DNA of 33,613 bases from Acidimicrobiaceae bacterium (GCA_027451285.1 DAIDJP010000057.1:1-33613); one strand, 5' to 3'. Positions 18,196-29,072 are shown, counted from the stretch's first letter. Notes: a model not told the origin generated them from the sequence alone. Numbers and translations: made by a program.

Positions 18196-19275
18196 CTAGA
18201 CCCCGACGCGGAACTCCACGACGTCGCCGTCGCGCATCACGTATTCCTTGCCCTCGATGCGGGCCTTGCCGGCCGCGCGCACCGCGGCGACCGAGCCACC
18301 CTCGACGAGGTCGGCGAAGGAGATGACCTCGGCCTTGATGAAGTGCTTCTGGAAGTCGGTGTGGATGACGCCCGCGGCCTCGGGTGCCGTCGCCCCCTGG
18401 GGGATCGTCCAGGCCCGCGCCTCCTTGGGCCCGGCGGTGAGAAAGGTTTGCAGCCCCAGGGCGGCAAAGCCGACGCGCGAGAGTGCGGCCAGTCCCGACT
18501 CGTGCTGGCCGTAGGACTCGAGCAGTTCGAGCGCCTCGTCGGGATCCAGACCTGCGAGCTCGGCCTCGATCTTCGCGCAGAGCACGACGCAGGGCGCGGG
18601 GGCGACCGAGTCGGCGAGCTCCTGGCGGCGCGCCTCGTCCGAGAGCGTCTCCTCATCGACGTTGAAGACGTAGATGAAGGGCTTGTCCGTGAGGAGGTGC
18701 AGGTCGGCGAGGGCGTCGCGGTCGAGCTCGGGACCGACCTTGGCGATGACCAGTCCCTCGTTGAGGGCCGAGCGAGCACGCTGGACGTGGCGGAGCTTCT
18801 CGGCGGCCTCGGGCAGGCGCTTGGCGTCGCGCTCGAGGCGCGTCACGACCTTGTCAATGGTCTGCAGGTCGGCGAGGATGAGCTCGGTCTCGATCGTCGC
18901 GACGTCACTCGCCGGGTCGATCCGCCCGTCGACGTGGATCACGTCGTCGTCGTGAAACGCCCGCACGACCTCGCAGATCGCGTCGGATTCGCGGATGGCG
19001 GCGAGGAACTGGTTGCCCAGACCCTCGCCCTCGGAGGCGCCCTTGACGATGCCGGCGATGTCGACGAAGGTCACCTGGGCGGGCAGTATCCGCTCGGAGT
19101 GAAAGATCGCCGCGAGCTGGGCGAGGCGTGGGTCCGGCACGGCCACGACGCCGACGTTCGGCTCGATCGTGGCGAAGGGGTAGTTGGCGGCCAGGACGTT
19201 GTTGTTCGTGAGCGCGTTGAAGAGTGTGGATTTGCCGACGTTGGGCAGGCCGACGATGCCGATGGAAAGCGCCAT
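18196..19275 (-). CDS. ychF: Ribosome-associated Obg-family ATPase YchF
   Basis: The protein has 359 residues from the ATG at 19273-19275, which begins [17 protein letters not shown] as in almost all YchF proteins; the longer open frame to 19314 adds an unlikely extension. The P-loop is at 9-17. [21 protein letters not shown] switch follows, and NVDE replaces the usual NKxD of GTPases, explaining the ATP preference of this family. The C-terminal TGS domain ends [24 protein letters not shown] site lies before the start. YchF binds ribosomes and affects stress responses. Confidence 0.95.
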   Translation of the reverse strand: MALSIGIVGLPNVGKSTLFNALTNNNVLAANYPFATIEPNVGVVAVPDPRLAQLAAIFHSERILPAQVTFVDIAGIVKGASEGEGLGNQFLAAIRESDAICEVVRAFHDDDVIHVDGRIDPASDVATIETELILADLQTIDKVVTRLERDAKRLPEAAEKLRHVQRARSALNEGLVIAKVGPELDRDALADLHLLTDKPFIYVFNVDEETLSDEARRQELADSVAPAPCVVLCAKIEAELAGLDPDEALELLESYGQHESGLAALSRVGFAALGLQTFLTAGPKEARAWTIPQGATAPEAAGVIHTDFQKHFIKAEVISFADLVEGGSVAAVRAAGKARIEGKEYVMRDGDVVEFRVGV

Positions 19276-19361
19276 AAGGCCCTCAAGGCTAGTGGAGCCA
19301 CGACACCCGTCCATCTGGTGAATTGAGTCCGATTTGAGGTGGTTCCACGGAATTTCACAAG

Positions 19362-19700
19362 GTGAACCACGACGATGGGCCCATGCGAGGACATTTCAGC
19401 AGGCGTGTGCGTGCGCTCTCGTCGTGGGCGGTCGCTAGCACCTTGACCCTGGTCCTCTCGACGGCGGCGATCGCAGTGATGACGCACGCGTCGGGTCACG
19501 CCCCAGCCTCGGATCCACTCTCTGCGCACGCGGCGCCGACGACGGTCCCGAACTCCCCGGCGGCTCCGCCGACGCTGACACCCTCTCGCGCCGTGGTGAC
19601 CTATACCTACAGCGGTGACGACGGCGGATCGGGCGACGACGGAACACCGTCACCGGGGACCTTCGGGTCTTCGGCGTCGGGTTCCTACGGCGACGACTGA
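19362..19700 (+). CDS. Small exported or membrane-anchored protein, Gly/Ser/Asp-rich tail
   Basis: The frame gives 112 residues from GTG 19362, or 105 from ATG 19383. A hydrophobic segment (about 24-42 in the longer form) can be a signal peptide or anchor. A Pro/Ala/Thr-rich linker follows, and then a low-complexity tail with repeated GDD and GSGDDG motifs. I recognise no family. Tails of this kind occur on secreted or surface proteins. Codon usage is GC-rich like its neighbours. It is divergent from ychF, and its start site is uncertain because no strong ribosome site is present. Confidence 0.55.
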   Translation: MNHDDGPMRGHFSRRVRALSSWAVASTLTLVLSTAAIAVMTHASGHAPASDPLSAHAAPTTVPNSPAAPPTLTPSRAVVTYTYSGDDGGSGDDGTPSPGTFGSSASGSYGDD

Positions 19701-19793
19701 CCTGGTTCCTAGAGCGTCGTCTCGCGGGCGTACGGACGCCACTCGAGCACGGGGCCCCTTACGAGCCCCACTACCATCGGCGCGGGAGGTTTT

Positions 19794-20489
19794 ATGTCCA
19801 CAGACACCGCGCCGACGTCGCGCCGATGGATTCCTTTCGCCCTGCTCATCCTGCTCGGCGTCGCCAGTCTCGCCACCGCGTGGCTCTCGTCGCGACCATC
19901 TTCGACCGTGGTGGGTCCCGAGGGCGTCGTGATGTACGCCGGGGCGGATCTGGCCAGCGCGTCGAGCACGCGTAGCGGGGCGACGACGGACGGCGTGTCC
20001 TGTCGGACCGCGGCGAAGGAGGTGGTGAAGTACCACATTCACGTCCACGTCGCGATCTTCGTCGACGGACAGCGTCGGAACCTTCCGGCGGGCATCGGCA
20101 TCACTCAACCCGATCTCGTCGAGCACTATCCCAGTGGCGCGTTCTACGACGTGGGTCTCACCGACTGCCTCTACTGGCTCCACACTCACGCCGCGGACGG
20201 CATCATCCACGTCGAGGCGCCGCACCAGGGCGACTTCACTCTCGGTCAGTTCTTCGACATCTGGAACCAGCCGCTGTCCGCGAGTCAGGTGGGTCCAGCG
20301 CACGGATCCGTCGTTGTCTTTGAGAACGGCCGACGTCTCAGTGGTGATCCGCGAGCCACACCGCTGCTCTCACACGCCGACATCCAGATCGACGTGGGCT
20401 CACCGGTCGTCGCTTTTCAGCCGTTCACCTATCGCGTGAGCGGCGGCTGCGGCGAGGGAACCACGTCGTGCTCGACGCCGAAGGGATGA
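19794..20489 (+). CDS. Membrane-anchored His-rich protein of unknown function
   Basis: The 231-residue protein has one N-terminal membrane helix (about 12-31) and an outside domain. Its most striking parts are KYHIHVHVAIFVDGQRR with the HIHVH block at 81-85, and DCLYWLHTHAADGIIHVEAP with histidines 130, 132 and 139, followed by FTLGQFFDIWNQP. Cysteines 70 and 125 flank the first block and 219 and 226 lie at the C-terminus, giving possible disulphides. The alternation of histidines on beta-strands suggests a metal site or a structural cupin-like sheet. GGGAGG lies 5-6 nt before the ATG. I recall similar uncharacterised proteins but no assigned function. Confidence 0.8.
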   Translation: MSTDTAPTSRRWIPFALLILLGVASLATAWLSSRPSSTVVGPEGVVMYAGADLASASSTRSGATTDGVSCRTAAKEVVKYHIHVHVAIFVDGQRRNLPAGIGITQPDLVEHYPSGAFYDVGLTDCLYWLHTHAADGIIHVEAPHQGDFTLGQFFDIWNQPLSASQVGPAHGSVVVFENGRRLSGDPRATPLLSHADIQIDVGSPVVAFQPFTYRVSGGCGEGTTSCSTPKG

Positions 20490-20519
20490 CGTCGCTGGCG
20501 GGCGTCAACGGCTGCGTCT

Positions 20520-22196
<1,677 letters not shown>

Positions 22197-22369
22197 GTAC
22201 GAACCAGGCTAGCGAGAGGTTCATCACCCGCCGCCGCGATCGACGAGCGGTGAGAGTCCCCGCTCGCTTCGCCGTCGTACCGCTCGATTCGCACTTCACA
22301 TTCGAACGCCCGGCGTGACCCGTGGCGCCGCCCCCGCGGGGGTGAGACAATCTGATGGGAGGGGCTCGA

Positions 22370-22936
22370 ATGGCGTACCAGATCGTGGCGCTGGAGGGTT
22401 CGACGTGGGACCGCTTCGCCGAACTCGTCGAGCGCAACAACGGGATCTACGGCGGCTGCTGGTGCATCGGGTATCACCCCGAGTGTGGCCAGCGCGGAGT
22501 CGACTATCGATCGATCAAGGAGGACCGGGTGAGGACGGGCCGGGCCCACGCCGCGCTCGTTCTCGATAGCGACGGCCGCGCCCAGGGGTGGTGCCAGTAC
22601 GGCAGCCCGGACGAACTGTCCAACCTCAAGCACCGCCGGATGTACGACAAGGATCCGCCCCCCGTCCCCGACTGGCGGATCACGTGCGTCTTCGTCGACA
22701 AGAGGCATCGGGGTCAAGGCGTTGCACGCGCGGCACTCGAAGGAGCCCTCGACATGATCGCCGCCGCGGGCGGCGGCCTGGTCGAGGCGATTTCCGAAGT
22801 CACGAGTGGCCGCGCGGCTCAGGGCCGATTTCTCTTCAGCGCCACCGTCGAACTCTTCGAGCAGTACGGATTCCAGCGCGGACGCCAGGTCGGAATGCAC
22901 GCGTGGATCATGAGCAGGTCGATCGAGTCTGTCTAG
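22370..22936 (+). CDS. GNAT family N-acetyltransferase
   Basis: From the ATG at 22370 (GGGAGGGG about 6-8 nt upstream; an earlier ATG at 22355 lies inside that signal) the protein has 188 residues. The acetyl-CoA binding pattern is ITCVFVDKRHRGQGVARAALEGAL, with the R/Q-x-x-G-x-G/A loop RGQGVA. The aromatic/cysteine-rich GGCWCIGYHPECGQRGVDY stretch before it resembles a subgroup of actinobacterial GNAT proteins of unknown substrate. It ends with the typical YGFQRGRQVGMHAWIMSR strand. It stands alone and its acceptor cannot be deduced. Confidence 0.87.
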   Translation: MAYQIVALEGSTWDRFAELVERNNGIYGGCWCIGYHPECGQRGVDYRSIKEDRVRTGRAHAALVLDSDGRAQGWCQYGSPDELSNLKHRRMYDKDPPPVPDWRITCVFVDKRHRGQGVARAALEGALDMIAAAGGGLVEAISEVTSGRAAQGRFLFSATVELFEQYGFQRGRQVGMHAWIMSRSIESV

Positions 22937-22995
22937 GGGTTGCGAGTAGGGCGCCTCGCGGTGACGAAGCGTCAGCGCCGCCCCGTGGGAGAGTT

Positions 22996-23904
22996 TCAGT
23001 GCTGGAGCACACGTGAGCGAAGGAGGAGCGATCGGTGGTCTGCGTCGGTGGACGTACCGCGAAGGCTGCGCGGCCACAGGTGTTCGGCCAGCACCACGTT
23101 GAGCTGCGCCGCGTAGAGGGTGAGTTGGGCGCCGAGGTAGATCCAGGCGAGCAACCCCACGACCAGTGAGAGGGGACCGTAGAGGTGTGACGCGTGAGCG
23201 ATCTCGTGGCGCGTGTAGTAGGCGCCGAGGTTCTGTAGGAGCGTCCAGCCGACAGCTCCGACGATCGCGCCTGGCAACACGGTCCGCCACGACATCCGAC
23301 GGTTCGTCAAGATGACGAAGGCACCGAGATAGAGCACGAAGTTGAGTATCAACGGACCGACGATGCTGACGACGTTTGCGGCGATCGGGGTGATGACGTG
23401 GGTTCCCTGCAGCCCGGCGAGGGCGCTCGAGAGGATGAACGCGACGCCCAGGGCGACGAGCATCGCCAGTCCGCGCAGTCGCGACCACCACAGATTGGGT
23501 CTCTGGGCGAGGGGGATGTACCAGACCGTGTTCATGGCGCCCTCGACCGCGCGCGTGACGCCCAGGCCGGCCCACAGGGCAACCACGAGGCCCACGCCCA
23601 GGGCGATTCCGCTGCCCGAGATCGTCGCGTCGATGGTGCTGGCGAATCCCGGAAAGGAATTCGCGACGTTCTCGAGGACGTGGGCGCGAAGACCCGAGTT
23701 CCCGGCGAGTACGAAACCGAGGATCGACGCGAAGCTCAGCAGGAGCGGAAACAGAGAGAGGAAGCCATAGTACGCGATGAGTGCGGCGAGATTTCCTCCC
23801 TGGTCGTCGCTCATCTTGCGCACGAGTGAGAAGGGCAGCGCGATCCAGCGGTGGCGGCGCTGGACGCGGTCCACGGCGTCGAGGATGCGCGAGAGCCACT
23901 TCAT
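22996..23904 (-). CDS. YihY/virulence factor BrkB family membrane protein
   Basis: This 302-residue integral membrane protein has about six membrane segments and the family's typical features: GGNLAALIAYYGFLSLFPLLL near residues 37-57, an amphipathic loop, WAGLGVTRAVEGAMNTVWY around 130-148, and the late GAIVGAVGWTLLQNLGAYY. Members of this family (formerly called ribonuclease BN by mistake) have unknown function. AAAGGAT lies about 8 nt before the ATG. The cytoplasmic N-terminus is basic and the tail is hydrophilic. Confidence 0.92.
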   Translation of the reverse strand: MKWLSRILDAVDRVQRRHRWIALPFSLVRKMSDDQGGNLAALIAYYGFLSLFPLLLSFASILGFVLAGNSGLRAHVLENVANSFPGFASTIDATISGSGIALGVGLVVALWAGLGVTRAVEGAMNTVWYIPLAQRPNLWWSRLRGLAMLVALGVAFILSSALAGLQGTHVITPIAANVVSIVGPLILNFVLYLGAFVILTNRRMSWRTVLPGAIVGAVGWTLLQNLGAYYTRHEIAHASHLYGPLSLVVGLLAWIYLGAQLTLYAAQLNVVLAEHLWPRSLRGTSTDADHRSLLLRSRVLQH

Positions 23905-24057
23905 CGCCCCATCCTTTCAGAGGTGTCCACTGCGCGAGTCCCGTCGCGTCGATTACTCATTGTCGCCGACTCGATTCGTCGCGCCGGCCGCACGACGAAA
24001 GAGACCGACCGGTCATCCAATCGACGACTTCGACGTGCGGCGCGGGACGATCCGATG

Positions 24058-24107
24058 ACACCGCGCCTCGCGGGACCCACCGAAGAGGGATCCGCGAGGC
24101 GCGGTGT
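24058..24107 (-). terminator. Distal hairpin of a tandem pair after the solute-binding protein gene
   Basis: The arms 24058-24073 and 24092-24107 are perfect 16-bp inverted repeats around an 18-nt loop. It follows a first hairpin at 24111-24141. No U-tract is present. With 16 GC-rich pairs it is one of the strongest RNA folds in the window. Confidence 0.65.
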
Positions 24108-24110
24108 TGA

Positions 24111-24141
24111 CGTCGCCGGACGGTCGAGACGTCCGGCGACG
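24111..24141 (-). terminator. Proximal hairpin directly after the solute-binding protein stop codon
   Basis: CGTCGCCGGAC (24111-24121) and GTCCGGCGACG (24131-24141) pair perfectly (11 bp) around a 9-nt loop. They lie two bases beyond the stop codon at 24144-24146 in the minus direction. Two such stems in series make termination the simplest reading; protection of the mRNA 3' end is another. Confidence 0.65.
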
Positions 24142-24143
24142 CT

Positions 24144-25967
24144 TTAGAAGTGGTAGTACTCGGGCATGAAGTTCGCCAGCGGGTTCGGTGTGAATCCGAT
24201 GGAGCTCTTCAGCGTCTTCTTGATCTCAATCGGCGTGACCGGGTTCGGCTGGTACAGCACGGGGAGTTGCTCGGCTGCGTACTTGGCGTAGGCGGTCAAC
24301 TTGGCCGTGCCGAAGGTCGTCGTGTTGATGATCTGGTTCATCGTGGGGTCGCTGTAGCCACCGGGGTTGAAACCGCCCTTGGTTGTAAAGAGCGTCTCGC
24401 CCGACGGGTAGTAGTCCGGGGCGTAAATCCACCCCGCACCCCACGAGCAGATCTCGTAGTGCTGCTTGGCGCTCGTGCAGTCCGCGATGACCGTGTTGAA
24501 CGTGCCGGTCGTGTGGCTGAACACGATGCCGATGCTCGCCCAGTCGGCGATCTCCGCGTTGAACGTGTCATCGAGCGACGGTGAGCCGCTGGCCCAGACG
24601 ATCTTGAAGTTCAAGGTGAAGCCCTTGGTGATGCCGGGGCCACACTGGTTGGCGCCCGTTCCCGGGTTGACGCAGGTCTGCACTCCGTTCTCGATCTTCC
24701 AGCCGTGCGAGGTCAGAAGTGCTTTCGCCTTGGCCTTGTTGAAGGGATACGGGTTGGCGACGGGACCGCTGATCGACGCCGGGGTGTTGGGCGGCAGCGG
24801 ACTGTAGGTCGGCACGCCATAGCCCTTATCGACCACCTTGATGATTCCCGTCTGGTCGACGGACATCTGCAGAGCCTGTCGGATGTAAAGCTGGTGGATG
24901 GCCGGGGACGTGGGATTGGCCGTGCTGAAGTTAAACGGCGCGTAGTTGAAGCTCCACGGCGTGCCCGCGTAGATGTTGTAGGTGCTGGCGATCGCGGGCC
25001 AGTTGGCTCCGGCCTGTCCGGGTCCGGGTGCCGACGATGTCAGAATCGTCGGGTCCACGAAGCCGACGTCGATGGTGCCGGCCTGCAGGGCAGACTGCTC
25101 AGCCTGGTTGGACGTGAAGGGGACTTCCTTGACGGTCGCGACCTGGGCCTTCTGGGGACCCGAGTACTTCGTGTTGGGCACGAAGGTGACGTTGCCGAGG
25201 TTGTCCATGAAGGTGAGCTTCCAGGGGCCGTCATCACCGCTCTGCCACATCGCGTCGGTGTAGGTGCTGACCTTGGAGGACTGGGCGTCCAGGTACTTCT
25301 CGACCGCCTTGCACGCGGTGTCGGTCGAGGGCGCCCCGTAGGCACCGGTCGCACAAGTCGACGGAGTTGAGGCCGCGGTCACGTCCCAGGTGTTGGGGAA
25401 GGGAGTGATCTCGGAGAGGTAGTTGTAGAGAAGCCAGTTCGGGTTGACCGACGACTTGAACTTGAGCGTCACGGTGTTGCCGTGCCCCGTGGCACTCTGG
25501 ACCTGGTCGGGGATGCCGAAGCCAGGGTTATATCCCGCGTAGGACGTCGGATCGGCCTTGTACATGTTGAGAAAGAACATCACCGACTGGGCGTCGACGG
25601 TCTGACCGTCGGCAAACTTCCAGCCCTTCATCGTGATGGTCACCGTCTTGTTGTCGTTCGAGAACACCGGCAAGTTGGCGAGTGAGAGTGCCGGCTGAAC
25701 GGCGACCGAGCCGCCGAGCCCGAAGAAGTACAAAGGTCGGAACATCAGCTGCTGGAACTGGTTGATGTTGTCGACCGAGAAGTACTGGCTACCCATGTAC
25801 GGGAAGATGTAGTTGGGGTTGGCCCCGGGCGCTTCGGCGAAGGTCACCGTACCGCTGGAGGTGGTGGACTTTGGGGACTTCGAACTCAGAACCCCGATGG
25901 TGATTCCGGCCGCGATGACGACGATCACCACCGTGACGAGTATCCAGATTTTTCGTGCCGATTTCAT
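24144..25967 (-). CDS. Family 5 (peptide/nickel-type) extracellular solute-binding protein, orphan
   Basis: The 607-residue protein has an N-terminal membrane helix (about 7-27) followed by a Ser/Thr/Lys linker. There is no lipobox cysteine, so it is tethered by the helix or released by cleavage. The mature part shows the family 5 pattern: LMFRPLYFFGLGGSVAVQPALS, TITMKGWKFADGQTVDAQSVMFFLNMYK, IRQALQMSVDQTGIIKVVDKGYG, NPYPFNKAKAKALLTSHGW and a GFNPGGYSDPTMNQII segment. Such proteins deliver oligopeptides or other solutes to a Dpp/Opp permease, but none is encoded here. GGGAGA about 10 nt before the ATG is the ribosome site. It is followed by two strong hairpins and preceded by an AT-rich control region. 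Confidence 0.9.
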   Translation of the reverse strand: MKSARKIWILVTVVIVVIAAGITIGVLSSKSPKSTTSSGTVTFAEAPGANPNYIFPYMGSQYFSVDNINQFQQLMFRPLYFFGLGGSVAVQPALSLANLPVFSNDNKTVTITMKGWKFADGQTVDAQSVMFFLNMYKADPTSYAGYNPGFGIPDQVQSATGHGNTVTLKFKSSVNPNWLLYNYLSEITPFPNTWDVTAASTPSTCATGAYGAPSTDTACKAVEKYLDAQSSKVSTYTDAMWQSGDDGPWKLTFMDNLGNVTFVPNTKYSGPQKAQVATVKEVPFTSNQAEQSALQAGTIDVGFVDPTILTSSAPGPGQAGANWPAIASTYNIYAGTPWSFNYAPFNFSTANPTSPAIHQLYIRQALQMSVDQTGIIKVVDKGYGVPTYSPLPPNTPASISGPVANPYPFNKAKAKALLTSHGWKIENGVQTCVNPGTGANQCGPGITKGFTLNFKIVWASGSPSLDDTFNAEIADWASIGIVFSHTTGTFNTVIADCTSAKQHYEICSWGAGWIYAPDYYPSGETLFTTKGGFNPGGYSDPTMNQIINTTTFGTAKLTAYAKYAAEQLPVLYQPNPVTPIEIKKTLKSSIGFTPNPLANFMPEYYHF

Positions 25968-25992
25968 GTCAAATTTCTCCCGTCTCCACCAA

Positions 25993-26008
25993 TTTCGAAA
26001 TTTCGAAA
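25993..26008 (-). promoter_or_regulatory. 16-bp perfect palindrome upstream of the solute-binding protein gene
   Basis: TTTCGAAATTTCGAAA is its own reverse complement and consists of two TTTCGAAA palindromes. It starts 26 nt before the start codon and just before the Shine-Dalgarno site on the minus strand. In a genome with over 60% GC, such a pure A/T-framed palindrome is unlikely by chance. A repressor site in the leader or promoter is the likely role. Confidence 0.55.
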
Positions 26009-26093
26009 AAGGAAACCTAAAGGTGTGGATTCATTTCCATAGTAGGGGCGTGATTAACGTATTCGTACAGCACGCTAAGAAATAGAAAACAAA

Positions 26094-26128
26094 AAGAATA
26101 TTCTTGAAATATTCTGAGAATATTTTTT
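26094..26128. repeat. Clustered GAATATT palindromes
   Basis: AAGAATATTCTT (26094-26105) is a perfect 12-bp palindrome. It is followed at once by AAATATTC (26107-26114), the spacer TGA, and GAATATTT (26118-26125), then TTT. The element GAATATT/AATATTC thus occurs three times in 32 nt. It may be a binding site cluster, or a weak terminator read on the plus strand. Confidence 0.45.
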
Positions 26129-26599
26129 GATTCTCTCTTGATTGGAGTACCTCTCGCGTCACGGTCCACGTGACCTGGCCCGAGCTGGAGAGCCTCGTTA
26201 CCGAAGCGACATCGAACAAAGACGTCTCGCTCTCGGCGGTGTCAGAGGTGATAGCGCTGGAGCCAATGATGTCGTACTCGCGAGCACACATATGCAGCAG
26301 TACGCCACGAGGGATCTCGTGACGACCTGAGATGACGGAAGTGAGGCGCTAGGGGGCGCGAGGCCACCGACGCCCGATGCACCGAACGACCACTACTTCG
26401 ACCCCGTGATTGGCGTGTCTCCGTGTCACTCGGGCCACGAGTGTCTCTCGAGTTTGCTCCAGATGGGTGATCGCTGTGAACAATCTGTGGTGAAACAGGT
26501 CGCGATCACGCGCCGCGTCACGACGTCACTCTCGAAACGGGATGCTTGCCGTGCTCCTCACGCTCGACGACGGACTCGCGGCGCAGTGAATCCGCCCAA

Positions 26600-27430
26600 C
26601 TATTCGGTGGATTGTGAGGCAACCGGTGAGCGACGTCTTGGCGGAAAGGGAAGGATCGCCGACGTTCGCCGTTGATAGAGCGCGTACTCGGGATACCTCG
26701 AGAGCGTGATGCTCTCGGTAAACCTTGTGGATCCGATGAAGAGAAGGGTCAACAGAACGGCTCCGACAACGGTCCACTGGCGAAGCGTCCCCGCAGCGGA
26801 GGCCCCCATGAAGAAGATGAGCCACCACTGGCTAAGTTCGAAGAAGTACGCGGGGTGTCGAGAGAAACGAAACAGCCCCTCTTGGAGGAACCGCGGATTC
26901 GGGGGTCGGCCCGCGGACACCTCTCGCGACTTCCAGGTTTGAAAGCGCCACTGCTGCTGGTCCGCAATGGTTTCGCCAGCGGTGCACGCGAGAAATGCCA
27001 CCGCGAGCAGCACGTCAACAAGATGGTAAGAACCGGAGCGGTGCTGATACGCCGTCCATGCGGGAAGGGCTATTAGGACGAGGATGAAGTTCTGATAGAT
27101 CACGATGAAGAACAGATTGAAGATCTGGAACTGCCAGCGAGACATGCGAGACCGCAGGACGGCCCATCGATAATCTTCGACGCCGGAGTATCCGCCCTTA
27201 CGCGCGAAGTTGAACGTGAGACGCGCACCCCACACCACAACCACGATCGCCATGGCGTCGAGGCGTGGATCACGCAGATGGGCCCAACCGGCAAGCTCGA
27301 TCACGTAGATGACTGGCAAGATCGACCAACTTCGATCAACCCACGAGTAGTCACCGGTAGCCAGCGAAGCACCGAGGGCAACCGCGCTGGCCGCACTCGC
27401 GGTGACGATGACAGCAAGCAGAGGGTTCAT
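26600..27430 (-). CDS. DUF1295 / steroid 5-alpha-reductase-like membrane protein
   Basis: At 276 residues with about six to seven membrane segments, this fits the DUF1295 family, distant relatives of 3-oxo-5-alpha-steroid 4-dehydrogenase and isoprenylcysteine methyltransferases. Typical stretches are YSWVDRSWSILPVIY near residues 28-42, WGARLTFNFARKGGYSGVEDYRW, and the NADPH-side motif FLQEGLFRFSRHPAYFFELSQWW. The C-terminus RYPEYALYQRRTSAILPFPPR is also family-like. The natural substrate is unknown. It reads away from the SDR gene to its right. No clear ribosome site precedes the ATG at 27430. Confidence 0.9.
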   Translation of the reverse strand: MNPLLAVIVTASAASAVALGASLATGDYSWVDRSWSILPVIYVIELAGWAHLRDPRLDAMAIVVVVWGARLTFNFARKGGYSGVEDYRWAVLRSRMSRWQFQIFNLFFIVIYQNFILVLIALPAWTAYQHRSGSYHLVDVLLAVAFLACTAGETIADQQQWRFQTWKSREVSAGRPPNPRFLQEGLFRFSRHPAYFFELSQWWLIFFMGASAAGTLRQWTVVGAVLLTLLFIGSTRFTESITLSRYPEYALYQRRTSAILPFPPRRRSPVASQSTE

Positions 27431-27566
27431 TCGAAAATGCTAGCGAGGTCCCCGTGTGACGTTGGGAGTCGCACGTCGACATTGTTGTTGCGACGTCGAA
27501 CGCGGTACCGCGGCCGGTCGCTCCCGTGGCTTACCCTGTCAGTAGACGACTGTGGAGGAGATGGAA

Positions 27567-28355
27567 GTGATTCTCGACCTCTTTCGACTTGATGGACAGG
27601 TGGCGGTGGTTACCGGGGCGGGACGCGGGATCGGGGCGGCGAGTGCCCTCGGTCTCGCCGAATGCGGTGCCGATGTCATCATTGCTTCAAGAACTCAGGG
27701 CGACCTGGATCGGGTCGCCGAAAAGATCAGCGCGGCGGGTCGCCGGGCCGTCACGGTAGCGGCGGACCTATCGGATCTCGATGCGGTGCGTCGGCTGGCC
27801 GAGATTGCGCGCAGCGAATTCGGACGCCTCGACGTGGTGGTGAACAACGTAGGGGGAGCGATTCCACTGCCCTTCCTCGACACGACAGTCGAATACCTCG
27901 AGGAGGCATTTCATTTCAATGTCTCCACGGCGCACGCTTTGAATCTGGTGGCGGTTCCTTTGATGCTGGAACACGGTGGAGGGTCGATCATCAATATTTC
28001 CTCCGTGATGGGACGCGTGTCGGGACGGGGATACTCGGCCTACGGCGCGACGAAGGCGGCTCTCGCGCACTACACCCGCCTGATCAGTAAGGACCTCGCG
28101 CCGAAGATTCGGGTGAACGCCATTGCCGCCGGTTCGACGGCGACGTCGGCTCTTGAGATCGTCACTGGAACCCCGGAGCTCAAGTCGATGGTGGAGGCAC
28201 TGACCCCTTTGCACCGGATAGCGGACCCCGAGGAGATCGCCGCCAGCGTGGTCTACCTCGCGTCGGCCGCGGGCGCCTTCCTTACCGGAAAGGTCCTCGA
28301 GGTTGATGGTGGAACAGATGTGCCTTCATTGGATTTTGGCCTGCCTGATTTGTAG
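27567..28355 (+). CDS. Short-chain dehydrogenase/reductase (SDR)
   Basis: I place the start at GTG 27567 ([19 protein letters not shown]). The GGAGG at 27554-27558 is 8 nt upstream of it, and many close SDR relatives begin MILD.FRL. The GTG at 27552 and ATG at 27561 lie within or too near that site. The protein then has 262 residues: cofactor motif [10 protein letters not shown], the NNVGGA structural motif, and the catalytic Ser (INISSVMG), Tyr and Lys ([11 protein letters not shown]). The C-terminus [15 protein letters not shown] is typical. It is a classical NAD(P)H-dependent oxidoreductase; substrate unknown, with 3-oxoacyl reductases and hydroxysteroid dehydrogenases as the nearest types. 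Confidence 0.92.
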   Translation: MILDLFRLDGQVAVVTGAGRGIGAASALGLAECGADVIIASRTQGDLDRVAEKISAAGRRAVTVAADLSDLDAVRRLAEIARSEFGRLDVVVNNVGGAIPLPFLDTTVEYLEEAFHFNVSTAHALNLVAVPLMLEHGGGSIINISSVMGRVSGRGYSAYGATKAALAHYTRLISKDLAPKIRVNAIAAGSTATSALEIVTGTPELKSMVEALTPLHRIADPEEIAASVVYLASAAGAFLTGKVLEVDGGTDVPSLDFGLPDL

Positions 28356-29072
28356 GTGAACCTAGTTGCCGGCCACCACGCGCAGCGTGGGCACGAACAC
28401 CCACTTCATGAAGGGCGCGCGCACGACGGTGGCAATCGCGCTAGCAGGCGTGATTCGCCCCGTGGGTCTTCTCCAGGGATCTCTTCACGCGTCGCCCTCC
28501 TAGGACTTTCGCGAATTGGATCCGACCAGGTTTTCGAAATGGTCATCGAATTCGCAGGGGTGAGCCCACGCAGGCGATATCCGAAGTCCCGAGTGGTGTC
28601 GTGCGGATCTCAGTTGGCGTGATCGATGCCGCCAGAGTCCGATCAGCGTTACCCGATGGGCGTCGGCAAAGCGGGGATCACCCGCTCAACGTGATGTGGT
28701 CGGGGATCTCAACCGACGATGCGCCCACCGAAGACGTCGAAGACCGCGCAGCAGGACACTCGGCCGTGCTGGGTGGGAAGATCGTCGCTGTGAGACACCT
28801 AGAGGCGTGTTCGCTCGCTTGCGTCGAACTGGAGCGTCACGAAGTCGCAGTGGCTCGTGGGGTCCGCGCGGCGATCGTGCTCGCGAGGGGAGCAGCTGTG
28901 TTACAGACTGGTCGCGTGCAACAAGCGCGCCGCGCTGTGGATCGCGATTTCCATCGCGTGGATGCGGATCTCGCTGCGCAGGCCGCGTCCCGCCCAGTCC
29001 GGTGGCGTGATAGACCCAGGTGAGGACGTTGTGCGCGACGCCTACGAAGTGGCTAATAGCAAGGGAGAGATC
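28356..29072. other. 717-nt region without a convincing gene; possible decayed gene end on the minus strand
   Basis: None of the open frames here shows a recognisable protein or a ribosome site. On the minus strand, 28480-28362 reads as an open tail ending PFMKWVFVPTLRVVAGN before a TAG stop, with GC-rich third positions, as if it were the C-terminus of a lost gene; a TGA closes it about 40 codons upstream. I treat this as a weak sign of a relic. The rest, up to the SGNH hydrolase gene, holds nothing I can name. Confidence 0.35.

Larger units (their letters stand above)
25968..26599. other. 632-nt non-coding region with an AT-rich core
   Basis: This gap separates the solute-binding protein gene from the DUF1295 gene, both on the minus strand. 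From about 25970 to 26150 the sequence is markedly AT-rich compared with its surroundings. It holds the palindrome at 25993-26008, the 12-bp palindrome AAGAATATTCTT (26094-26105) and an 8-bp inverted repeat AAATATTC/GAATATTT (26107-26125) followed by a short T-run. From 26150 the base composition returns to normal. A minus-strand open frame (26031-26291) and short plus-strand frames have no ribosome site and I do not call them. A 6-bp stem CACTCG/CGAGTG lies at 26427-26443. Confidence 0.55.

Noticed and set aside
26031..26291. 86-codon minus-strand frame in the AT-rich gap
   Set aside because: No ribosome site, abrupt change of codon usage along its length, no recognisable domain; both strands look equally open there.
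28601..29023. 140-codon plus-strand frame before the SGNH hydrolase
   Set aside because: No start signal, no known motif, codon usage not convincing.
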